Shown one piece after another: positions 1-5,831 of a stretch of DNA of 6,818 nt. The stretch covers positions 1 to 6,818 of the forward strand of contig JBLNEO010000100.1 in NCBI GenBank assembly GCA_050262775.1, in the 5' to 3' direction. Source of the DNA: DATHTC01 sp050262775 (GTDB taxonomy: Bacteria > Actinomycetota > Thermoleophilia > Gaiellales > Gaiellaceae). How positions within the stretch are numbered: the stretch's first letter is position 1; every line of letters begins with the position of its first letter. Made by a program: the position numbers and the translations under genes. The notes under the pieces are model-generated. The model was given only the letters and a program-made list of their open reading frames with translations, searched no databases and was not told the DNA's origin.

Positions 1-52
1 TTTCCCGGCCGGGTACCCAACCGGTCAAGGCACCGACGGAGAAGGAGGAGCC
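1..52. other. Upstream flank and leader of the PRC-barrel gene
   Basis: This short non-coding start of the window leads into the PRC-barrel gene. It contains a 10-base palindrome, CCCGGCCGGG, at 4-13 and an overlapping GGGTACCC at 11-18. Both are easily produced by chance in DNA this rich in G and C. I see no convincing -35/-10 pair, and the promoter may lie to the left of the window. Confidence 0.4.
42..50 (+). promoter_or_regulatory. Ribosome binding site of the PRC-barrel gene
   Basis: AAGGAGGAG is a near-perfect Shine-Dalgarno sequence ending 2 bases before the ATG at 53. Its AAGGAGG core ends 4 bases before the ATG. It decides the start at 53 in preference to the in-frame ATG at codon 7, and it suggests strong translation. 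Confidence 0.8.
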
Positions 53-436
53 ATGCGCACGACGGTTGACATGTGGACCTATCGCGAGGGCGTCCTGGCG
101 CCCGACGTCTCTCCGCGCCACGTCGTCGGGTACGGCGTCGAGGCCACCGACGGCTCGATCGGCAAGCTCGACGACGCGACGTACGACGTCGGGTCGTCCT
201 ACCTCGTCGTCGACACGGGGCCGTGGATCTTCGGCAAGAAGGTCATGCTGCCCGCCGGCGTGATCGACCGCGTTGAGCCGGCGGACGAGAAGGTGTTCGT
301 CAACCGGACGAAGGACGAGATCAAGAACGCGCCCGAGTTCGACGAGAAGCGGTATCGCGACGACGCGTACCGCGAGGACCTGAGCTCGTACTACGGGCCG
401 GGCGGCACCGCGTACCGCGACCGCAGCATCCGGTAG
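53..436 (+). CDS. Small PRC-barrel domain protein
   Basis: This is a 127-residue protein without a signal peptide or membrane segment, so it is probably cytoplasmic. Residues of about 22-95 read as a PRC-barrel, a small beta-barrel fold shared by the photosynthetic reaction-centre H subunit and the ribosome-maturation factor RimM. Typical features are GYGVEATDGSIGKLDD (residues 26-41), the strand YLVVDTG (50-56), the GKKVMLPAGVID segment (61-72) and the closing strand KVFVNRTKDEIKNAP (80-94). The tail from residue 95 is rich in Tyr, Asp and Arg (KRYRDDAYRED, then SSYYGPGG) and is probably disordered or a peptide ligand. Proteins of this type are common in actinomycetes and often tied to stress or envelope functions, but no specific role is known for this one. 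It is convergent with the sugar operon and has its own ribosome binding site, so a functional link is unlikely. Confidence 0.75.
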   Translation: MRTTVDMWTYREGVLAPDVSPRHVVGYGVEATDGSIGKLDDATYDVGSSYLVVDTGPWIFGKKVMLPAGVIDRVEPADEKVFVNRTKDEIKNAPEFDEKRYRDDAYREDLSSYYGPGGTAYRDRSIR

Positions 437-445
437 CGACGCGTC

Positions 446-489
446 GGGAGCGAGGAGCCGGCCCCGCGGGGCCGGCTCCGCTCGCTCCC
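446..489. terminator. Bidirectional terminator-like hairpin between convergent genes
   Basis: The core at 454-479 is a perfect 26-base palindrome (GGAGCCGG at its left edge, CCGGCTCC at its right). It is extended by GGGAGCG (446-452) pairing with CGCTCCC (483-489) across a small asymmetric bulge. It starts 9 bases after the PRC-barrel stop codon and lies 4 bases beyond the GH130 stop codon, so it can serve transcripts from both sides. No T-run follows on either strand, so it is a U-less hairpin of the kind often seen between convergent genes in G+C-rich actinomycetes. It may act with Rho or as a 3'-end stabiliser. Confidence 0.7.
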
Positions 490-493
490 CCGT

Positions 494-1474
494 CTACGCC
501 GTGACCGACGCGACGAGCTCCGAGAGGTGCCCGTGCGCCATGCAGACGACGGTGTCGGCGGCGCCGTAGTAGACCGTCAGCCGGTCGGCCGGCTCGTCCA
601 CGAGCGCCGCGCACGGGAACACGACGTTGGGGACGTCGCCGACCTGCTCGTACGGCGCCTGCGGCGCGAGGAGGGAGTCGCGGCCGCGCGCGCGCACGCG
701 CCACGGCTCCTCGAGGTCGAGGAGCGCGGCGCCCATCGAGTAGACGAAGCCGTTGCACGACGTGAGCACGCCGTGGAAGAGCAGGAGCCACCCCTCGTCG
801 GTCTCGATCGGCGTCGGCCCGGCACCGACCTTCGTCGACGCCCACGTCCACGGCTCGGGCGCCAGCACGAGGCGATGCCGTCCCCAGTGGACGAGGTCGG
901 GGCTCTCCGAGAGGAAGATCGAGCCGAACGGGGTGTGGCCGTCGTCGCTCGGGCGGCTCAGCAGCAGGTAGCGGCCGTCGACCCGGCGCGGGAAGAGGAC
1001 GCCGTTGCGGTTGAACGGGAGGAATGCGTTGTCGAGGCGGACGAACGTCTGGAAGTCCTCCGTCCACGCGATGCCGATCGTCGGTCCGTGGTACCCGGTG
1101 CACCACGTGACGTAGAAGCGGTCCTCCAGCCAGGTCACGCGCGGGTCGTAGGCGTGGACGAACGGGCGCTCGATCTCGTCGACGCGTGCGTCGGCGGCGC
1201 GGAAGACGATCGGCTCGGGGTCGAGCTCCCACTGGATCCCGTCGGCGCTCCGGCCCGCGTGCAGGTTCATCGTCCGCGTCCGGTCGTCGACGCGGAAGAC
1301 GCCGCGGAACCCGTCGTCGACCGCGACGACGGCCGAGTTGAAGATGCTGTTCGAGCGCGGCAGCGCGTCGCGCGCGACGATCGGGTTCCGGCGCGAGCGC
1401 CAGAGGAGGTCGCGGGACGCCGCGGGCCGATCCTCCCACGGGATCGCCGTCGCCGTCCGCGACGCAGCCGTCAC
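494..1474 (-). CDS. GH130 family beta-mannoside phosphorylase-like enzyme
   Basis: This is a 326-residue protein with no signal peptide, so it is probably cytoplasmic. It shows the five-bladed beta-propeller pattern of glycoside hydrolase family 130: SNSIFNSAVV (residues 41-50), AYDPRVTW (108-115), GVLFPRR (158-164), KVGAGPTPI (215-223), LLFHGV (231-236), YEQVGDVPNVVFP (275-287) and YYGAADTVVCMA (302-313). Asp110 in YDPR matches the family's general acid. Arg163/Arg164, Lys215 and His234 are the kind of basic residues that hold phosphate in the phosphorylases, which argues against the hydrolase subfamilies. Family members split beta-mannosides (Man-Glc, beta-1,4- or beta-1,2-manno-oligosaccharides, Man-GlcNAc) with phosphate, giving mannose 1-phosphate. 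The length fits the shorter manno-oligosaccharide group better than the longer Man-Glc group, but the exact substrate cannot be read. The GTG start overlaps the GH1 stop in GTGA and has no clear Shine-Dalgarno site, so translation is probably coupled. The frame stays open far upstream inside GH1, but family homology begins only here. Confidence 0.87.
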   Translation of the reverse strand: MTAASRTATAIPWEDRPAASRDLLWRSRRNPIVARDALPRSNSIFNSAVVAVDDGFRGVFRVDDRTRTMNLHAGRSADGIQWELDPEPIVFRAADARVDEIERPFVHAYDPRVTWLEDRFYVTWCTGYHGPTIGIAWTEDFQTFVRLDNAFLPFNRNGVLFPRRVDGRYLLLSRPSDDGHTPFGSIFLSESPDLVHWGRHRLVLAPEPWTWASTKVGAGPTPIETDEGWLLLFHGVLTSCNGFVYSMGAALLDLEEPWRVRARGRDSLLAPQAPYEQVGDVPNVVFPCAALVDEPADRLTVYYGAADTVVCMAHGHLSELVASVTA

Positions 1475-2826
1475 CGCAGCACGCCCGTGCGCGCGACGGC
1501 GGCGAGGAACCGCCCGCTGTCGCGGACGCGTCGCTCCAGGGTCCCGAAGTCGACGTGGACGATCCCGAAGCGCTGCGCGTAGCCCTCGGCCCACTCGAAG
1601 TTGTCGAGCAGCGACCACGCGAAGTACCCGCGCAGCGGCACGCCGCGCTCGATCGCCGCGAGCGCCGCCTCGAGGTGGCGGCGGAGGAACCGCACCCGCA
1701 GCGGGTCGTGCGTCGGGTCGTCCGGGTCGAGCGGGTAGGCGGCGCCGTTCTCGGTCACGTAGAGGGGAAGGTCGCCGGTCCGCGAGGCGACGAGCTCGAG
1801 TACCTGCGTGAGCCCCTCGGGGTAGACGTCCCAGCCCATGCCGGTCCGTTCGGCGGTGCCGGGGCGCCCGACGAGCGGCGGCAGGAGCTCGGAGCGGACG
1901 ACGTCGCGCGTGTAGTAGTTGACGCCGAGGAAGTCGAGCGGCGTCGCGATCAGCGCCGGGTCGCCGTCGCGCACCTCGCCCGCGTCCCAGCGCCACGCCC
2001 GCGCCGCCTCCTCGGGGTAGCCGAGCCCGGCGATCGGGTCGAGGTACCAGCGGTTGTACTGCGCGTGGCGGATCGCCGCGGCCTCGAGGTCGAGCAGGTG
2101 CGGCGTCGCCGGCTGCTTCGCCTCGAAGTTGAGCACGATCCCGACGTCGGCCGCGGGCGCCGCCGCGCGGATCGCCTGGACGCCGAGCCCGTGGGCGACG
2201 AGCAGGTGGTGGCCGGCGGCGAGCGCCGCCGCGGGCTCCGTCCGGCCGGGCGCGTGGATCCCCAGCCGGTACCCGAGCTCGGAGGAGCACCACGGCTCGT
2301 TCAGCGTCGCGAGCCGCACGCGGTCGCCGAGCCGCGTGGCGACGACGCCGGCGTACTCGGCGAACGCCTCGGCCGTCGCGCGGACGGGCCAGCCGCCGCG
2401 GTCCTCGAGCGCCTGCGGCAGATCCCAGTGGTAGAGCGTGGCGTACGGCGCGATCCCGTGCTCGAGGAGCTCGTCGACGAGGCGGTCGTAGAAGTCGAGG
2501 CCGGCCGCGTTGACCGCGCCCGTCCCCTGCGGGAGCACGCGCGGCCACGAGATCGAGAAGCGGTAGGCGTCGAGGCCCAGCGAGGCGACGAGCGCCACGT
2601 CCTCGCGGAAGCGGTGGTAGTGGTCGCAGGCGACGTCGCCCGTGTCGCCGCCTCGCACGCGGCCGGGCGTCCGGCAGAAGCGGTCCCAGATGCTCTCGCC
2701 GCGGCCGTCGGCACGCGCCGCTCCCTCGATCTGGTACGCGGAGGTCGCGGCGCCCCAGGCGAAGTCGGACGGGAAGCCGCGAGCCGTCGCGGGCGCGACG
2801 AGGAGATCCTCGGTCGGTGCCGACAC
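1471..2826 (-). CDS. GH1 family beta-glycosidase (beta-glucosidase or beta-mannosidase)
   Basis: This is a full-length 451-residue retaining glycosidase with a (beta/alpha)8 barrel, a normal length for bacterial GH1. The N-terminal signature FAWGAATSAYQIEGA (residues 22-36) supplies the sugar-binding Gln32. His133 lies in LYHWDLP. The acid/base is Glu177 in TLNEPW and the nucleophile is Glu359 in YVTENGAAY. The aglycone and -1 subsite continue with NYY (303-305) and WSLLDNFEW (404-412), where Glu411 and Trp412 contact the sugar. No signal peptide is seen, so it acts in the cytoplasm on imported beta-linked di- or oligosaccharides. GH1 covers beta-glucosidases, beta-galactosidases and beta-mannosidases, and the sequence alone does not choose among them. 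Beside GH130, beta-mannoside or mixed gluco-mannoside substrates are plausible. It is the first gene of a leftward operon. The start is GTG; only a weak AGG precedes it and TAGGTT lies about 10 bases upstream, so a short-leader or leaderless transcript is possible. Confidence 0.93.
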   Translation of the reverse strand: MSAPTEDLLVAPATARGFPSDFAWGAATSAYQIEGAARADGRGESIWDRFCRTPGRVRGGDTGDVACDHYHRFREDVALVASLGLDAYRFSISWPRVLPQGTGAVNAAGLDFYDRLVDELLEHGIAPYATLYHWDLPQALEDRGGWPVRATAEAFAEYAGVVATRLGDRVRLATLNEPWCSSELGYRLGIHAPGRTEPAAALAAGHHLLVAHGLGVQAIRAAAPAADVGIVLNFEAKQPATPHLLDLEAAAIRHAQYNRWYLDPIAGLGYPEEAARAWRWDAGEVRDGDPALIATPLDFLGVNYYTRDVVRSELLPPLVGRPGTAERTGMGWDVYPEGLTQVLELVASRTGDLPLYVTENGAAYPLDPDDPTHDPLRVRFLRRHLEAALAAIERGVPLRGYFAWSLLDNFEWAEGYAQRFGIVHVDFGTLERRVRDSGRFLAAVARTGVLR

Positions 2827-2921
2827 GTCGCGGCGAACCTAGTCGAGTCCGGGCCCGGCGGCGTACGTGTTAGGCCGCACGTCGGATCCGAAGAGCCTGC
2901 CCTTTGCCGCTCGCGCGAACG

Positions 2922-2933
2922 CCGATAGATCGG
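2922..2933. promoter_or_regulatory. Possible operator palindrome over the transporter promoter
   Basis: CCGATAGATCGG is an inverted repeat with 5-base arms and a 2-base centre, about 90 bases before the binding-protein start codon. It overlaps the best -10-like sequence of the rightward promoter. It is short, and palindromes of this size arise by chance, so it is only a candidate site for an unseen regulator. Confidence 0.25.
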
Positions 2934-2941
2934 AGGTGCCG

Positions 2942-3000
2942 CGTCCGAACGGAAGGACGGGCGAAGTCCACGTGCACCCGTCGGGGGACGGGGCCGCACG
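2942..3000 (+). promoter_or_regulatory. Two tandem hairpins in the 5' leader of the binding-protein gene
   Basis: The first hairpin pairs CGTCC (2942-2946) with GGACG (2955-2959) around an 8-base loop. The second is stronger: CGTGC (2971-2975) pairs with GCACG (2996-3000), and inside it CCCGTC (2977-2982) pairs with GACGGG (2987-2992) around a GGGG loop, with an asymmetric A/GCC bulge. The second hairpin ends only 4 bases before the GAGGAGG ribosome binding site. It could protect the 5' end of a highly expressed message or tune translation. It matches no riboswitch class I recognise. Confidence 0.45.
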
Positions 3001-3004
3001 AGGA

Positions 3005-3011
3005 GAGGAGG
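3005..3011 (+). promoter_or_regulatory. Ribosome binding site of the binding-protein gene
   Basis: GAGGAGG ends 9 bases before the ATG at 3021. This strong site, together with the signal peptide that begins exactly there, fixes the start. Earlier in-frame TTG/GTG codons would add an arginine-rich stretch in front of the signal peptide. Confidence 0.75.
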
Positions 3012-3020
3012 CATCAGGTC

Positions 3021-4760
3021 ATGTCGATTCGTGCTAGGCGCGGAATCGTGGTTTCCGCGGCCCTCGCCGTCGCCGTCGCCGCCCTCGTGGCGGTCACGAC
3101 CGCCGGCGGGGCGGGCGCCAGCCCGCAACAGGCCGGGGCCCTCCCGCGCGCGCAGACGCTCTACACGACGGGGACCATGTGGGGCCCGTACAGCGACCTG
3201 AACCCGTTCAAGAACTGGGACTACGTCACCGGCACCGTCGGTCTCGTCTACGAGACGCCGTTCCGGTACGACCCGCTCAAGGACGTGTTCAAGCCCTGGC
3301 TCGCGCAGAAGGGTCAGTGGCGCTCGCCCAGCGTCTACGTGATGACGGTCCGGCCGCGGGTGACGTGGAGTGACGGCAAGCCGCTGACGGCCGCCGACTT
3401 CAAGTTCACCTACGACAAGCTGAAGATCCCGACGCATCCGCAGAACACGCTGTGGAAGACCGGGCTGAAGAGCGTCACCACGAGCGGGAACACCGTCGTG
3501 TTCACGTTCGGGGCGAAGCCGAACTACCAGGAGTGGGACAACTACCTGTTCAACGTCCCGATCGTCCCGCAGCACATCTGGAAGGCGTACAGCAACCAGG
3601 ACATCGTCAGCGGGAACATGGCCGACGTGAAGAAGCTCGTCGGGACGGGGCCGTACGTCTACGAGAGCGGCCTCAACTCGAACGAGAAGTTCACGTGGCA
3701 GCGGCGGAGCGGCTGGTGGGCGACGAAGGCTCTCGGCATGACGGTGAAGCCGAGGTACATCGTCGACATCTACAACGGCAGCAACTCCGCCTCGCTCGCG
3801 AACCTGCTCGCGGGGAACATCGACCTCAGCAACAACTTCGTGCCGGGGATCAACAAGCAGGTCGGCGGGAAGATCGGCACGTACTACCGCAGCAAGCCGT
3901 ACATGCTGCCGGGTAACACCGCGTGGCTCTTCCCGAACACGACGCACAAGCCGCTGAACGACAAGGTGTTCCGCAAGGCGCTGGCGTCGTCGATCAACGT
4001 CAACCGGATCGTCACCGCCGACTACGGGAACATCGTCACGAAGGCGAGCCCCACGGGGCTGCTGCCGAACTGGCGGAAGTACGTCGACGACAGCGTCGTC
4101 GAGAAGTACGGCTTCTCGTACAACCCGGCGAAGGCGAAGGCGCTGCTGAACGGTGCCGGCTACAAGGACGTCAACAACGACGGGTACGTCGAGAACAAGG
4201 ACGGCTCGAAGATCAGCCTCAGCATCATCGTGCCGAACGGCTGGTCCGACTGGATGACCGCGATCCAGATGGTCTCCGACAGCGCGAAGGGCGCAGGGAT
4301 CCGGATCACGCCGTCCTACCCCGACTACAACACGCTCGTCGACGACCGCGGCCACGGCCGCTACGACCTCGTGATCGGCAACGACCGGCAGATCACGAAC
4401 ACGCCGTGGACGTACTACGACTACCTGTTCCGGCTCCCGATCCTCGAGAACCAGACCACGGTCAACTACGAGCGCTACACGAACAAGACCGCGTGGGCGC
4501 TCACGCAGAAGCTGAACCGGACGCCGACGGCGCAGGTCGCCTCCATGAAGGCGACGATGTCGAAGCTGCAGAAGATCCAGCTGCAGGATCTGCCGGCGAT
4601 TCCGCTCTGGTACAACGGCATGTGGGCCCAGTGGAACACCTCCCACTGGACGAACTTCCCCAAGGCCGGGCAGAACCAGGTGCTTCCGGTCATGTGGCGG
4701 AACTACCTGCAGATGACGGGCATCGAGATGCTCACCCGCATCAAGCCCGTCGGGTCGTAA
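3021..4760 (+). CDS. Secreted family 5 ABC solute-binding protein, probably for beta-oligosaccharides
   Basis: This is a 579-residue protein. Residues 1-33 form a classic Sec signal: RARR, a hydrophobic stretch from about 9 to 28, then AGGAGA with likely cleavage after Ala33. The mature part is a SBP_bac_5 (OppA/DppA-type) protein: NPFKNWDYVTGTVGLVYETPF (residues 61-81), VTWSDGKPLTAADFKFTYD (114-132), GTGPYVYES (208-216), NDKVFRKALASSIN (313-326), a D-x-N-x-D-G loop near 383-388, GWSDWM (407-412) and YDLVIGND (448-455). It contains 22 tryptophans by my count (about 3.8%), high for any protein and suited to stacking on sugar rings. The family is usually called peptide-binding, but a subset binds cellobiose or manno-oligosaccharides, and GWSDWM and the glycosidase neighbours point there. 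There is no cysteine anywhere, so it cannot be lipid-anchored. It is the first gene of the transporter operon; a peptide or nickel substrate remains possible. Confidence 0.88.
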   Translation: MSIRARRGIVVSAALAVAVAALVAVTTAGGAGASPQQAGALPRAQTLYTTGTMWGPYSDLNPFKNWDYVTGTVGLVYETPFRYDPLKDVFKPWLAQKGQWRSPSVYVMTVRPRVTWSDGKPLTAADFKFTYDKLKIPTHPQNTLWKTGLKSVTTSGNTVVFTFGAKPNYQEWDNYLFNVPIVPQHIWKAYSNQDIVSGNMADVKKLVGTGPYVYESGLNSNEKFTWQRRSGWWATKALGMTVKPRYIVDIYNGSNSASLANLLAGNIDLSNNFVPGINKQVGGKIGTYYRSKPYMLPGNTAWLFPNTTHKPLNDKVFRKALASSINVNRIVTADYGNIVTKASPTGLLPNWRKYVDDSVVEKYGFSYNPAKAKALLNGAGYKDVNNDGYVENKDGSKISLSIIVPNGWSDWMTAIQMVSDSAKGAGIRITPSYPDYNTLVDDRGHGRYDLVIGNDRQITNTPWTYYDYLFRLPILENQTTVNYERYTNKTAWALTQKLNRTPTAQVASMKATMSKLQKIQLQDLPAIPLWYNGMWAQWNTSHWTNFPKAGQNQVLPVMWRNYLQMTGIEMLTRIKPVGS

Positions 4761-4771
4761 GACCGTGACGC

Positions 4772-4813
4772 GCCGCCGTCGCTCGGGCTGCACCTCGCCG
4801 GAGCGGCGGCGGC
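4772..4813 (+). promoter_or_regulatory. Intercistronic stem-loop between binding-protein and permease genes
   Basis: The 13 bases 4772-4784 pair fully with 4801-4813 (12 Watson-Crick pairs and one G-U pair) around a 16-base loop. An outer match, GACGCG (4767-4772) with CGCGTC (4823-4828), could compete with or extend it. It begins 11 bases after the binding-protein stop codon and no T-run follows. Such structures commonly stop 3' exonucleases or partly terminate transcription, so the binding protein is made in excess over its membrane partners. That role is inferred here. Confidence 0.6.
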
Positions 4814-4841
4814 CTCACGCCGCGCGTCGGGGGGGCCGGCC

Positions 4842-5831
4842 GTGAGCCGCTACTTCGCGCGGAAGCTCTTCATCTACCTGCTGACGTTCGTCGCCGCGGT
4901 GTCGATCGACTGGGCGATCCCGCGCTTCATGCCGGGCGACCCCGTCCAGGGCCTGATCGCGCGCATGCAGGCGCAGCCGGGCGCGGCGGAGGCGCTGACC
5001 GGCTACTACACCGAGGCGTTCGGCCTGGACGTCCCGCTCTGGCAGCAGTACCTCAACTTCTGGGCCGCCCTGTTCCACGGCGACCTCGGCGCGAGCATCT
5101 GGCAGTTCCCGCGGCCGGTGGCGAGCCTCATCCTCAACGCCGTGCCGTACACGCTGGCGCTCCTCGTGCCGGCGATCCTGCTCAGCTTCCTCGTCGGCAA
5201 CAAGCTCGGCGCGCTCGCCGCACGGCGCAAGGTGCTCGACAACACGGTGCTGCCCGCGTCGTACGTGCTGACGGCGACGCCCTACATGTGGCTCGCGATC
5301 GTCCTCGCGTACGTCTTCGCGTCCGTCCTCGGCATCTTCCCGATCTCGGGCGCGTACGACTACTCGCTGCAGCCGGGGTGGACGGTCGAGTTCGTGCGCA
5401 GCTTCCTCTACCACTGGATTCTGCCGTTCCTGTCGCTGTTCCTCGTCGGCCTCGGCGGCTGGGCGATCGGGATGCGGAACATGATCATCTACGAGCTCGA
5501 GTCGGACTACGCCCACTACCTCGAGTCCCTCGGCGCGCCGCCGCGGCTCGTGCGGCGCTACGCCTACCGGAACGCGCTGCTCCCGCAGGTCACGGGCCTC
5601 GCGCTCGCGCTCGGCGCGGTCGTCGCCGGGGCCCTCGTCACCGAGGTCGTGTTCACGTACCCGGGCCTCGGGACGATGACCCTGAGCGCGATCCAGAACC
5701 GCGACTACTTCCTGCTCCAGGGGATCTTCCTCTTCATCATCGTCGGCGTCCTCGTCGCCAACTTCATCGTCGACATCGTCTACGTCCTGATCGACCCGCG
5801 GACGCGGATCGGGATGCAGGGGCAGTCGTGA
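4842..5831 (+). CDS. Opp/Dpp-type ABC transporter permease, first subunit (DppB-like)
   Basis: This is a 329-residue inner-membrane protein that forms half of the import channel. About six hydrophobic segments are visible, near residues 9-28, 99-121, 141-165, 187-210, 252-275 and 291-316. Family features are the N-terminal YFARKLFIYLL start, FMPGDP (29-34), the soluble region with YYTEAFGLDVPLWQQYLNFW (55-74) and FHGDLGASI (78-86), and the cytoplasmic EAA-type loop HYLESLGAPPRL (225-236) leading to NALLP (244-248), which contacts the ATPase. The C-terminal VLIDPRTRIG (315-324) is typical of this subunit. The GTG start follows a G-rich run (4829-4835) rather than a standard Shine-Dalgarno site, so translation may be weaker than for the binding protein. 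It lies 81 bases after the binding-protein stop, and its own stop overlaps the next gene in GTGA. Confidence 0.93.
   Translation: MSRYFARKLFIYLLTFVAAVSIDWAIPRFMPGDPVQGLIARMQAQPGAAEALTGYYTEAFGLDVPLWQQYLNFWAALFHGDLGASIWQFPRPVASLILNAVPYTLALLVPAILLSFLVGNKLGALAARRKVLDNTVLPASYVLTATPYMWLAIVLAYVFASVLGIFPISGAYDYSLQPGWTVEFVRSFLYHWILPFLSLFLVGLGGWAIGMRNMIIYELESDYAHYLESLGAPPRLVRRYAYRNALLPQVTGLALALGAVVAGALVTEVVFTYPGLGTMTLSAIQNRDYFLLQGIFLFIIVGVLVANFIVDIVYVLIDPRTRIGMQGQS

Larger units (their letters stand above)
2827..3020. promoter_or_regulatory. Divergent control region between the glycosidase and transporter operons
   Basis: These 194 bases must hold the promoters of both operons. Visible elements are the palindromes CGGATCCG (2883-2890) and CCGATAGATCGG (2922-2933, 5-base arms around AG), plus ACGTG/CACGT arms at 2865-2869 and 2878-2882. 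A weak rightward promoter candidate is TTGCCG (2904-2909) with TAGATC (2926-2931), 16 bases apart. If real, its -10 would lie inside the second palindrome, a good place for a repressor. A weak leftward -10 candidate is TAGGTT (complement of 2836-2841). All of these are pattern matches with no independent support. The shared region suggests the two operons respond to the same sugar. Confidence 0.5.

Noticed and set aside
4..18. Palindromes CCCGGCCGGG and GGGTACCC at the window start
   Set aside because: They are short, GC-driven, and have no supporting promoter elements or partner sites.
446..489. Resemblance of GGGAGCG/CGCTCCC to the cellobiose repressor (CebR) operator
   Set aside because: The half-sites are 30 bases apart as the outer stem of a terminator-like hairpin, not joined as in a LacI-family operator, and they lie downstream of both genes.
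1475..2548. Upstream in-frame extension of the GH130 gene that would give a 684-residue protein
   Set aside because: The extension lies entirely inside the GH1 gene in another frame, is low-complexity Arg/Ala-rich translation, and GH130 similarity starts only after the GTG at 1474.
1555..2928. Long plus-strand open frame opposite the GH1 gene (about 457 codons)
   Set aside because: The translation is dominated by Arg, Val, Glu and Ala with no recognisable family, while the opposite strand carries a complete GH1 enzyme with both catalytic glutamates.
2904..3020. Earlier TTG start for the binding protein
   Set aside because: It would add an Arg-rich segment before the signal peptide and consume the leader hairpins and ribosome binding site. 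The ATG at 3021 has GAGGAGG 9 bases upstream and opens a standard signal peptide.
2301..4793. Very long open frame on the minus strand opposite the binding-protein gene (about 830 codons)
   Set aside because: It mirrors the codon pattern of the real genes, its product is mostly Arg, Val, Asp and Pro with no domain, and it crosses the divergent control region. It is a high-GC shadow.
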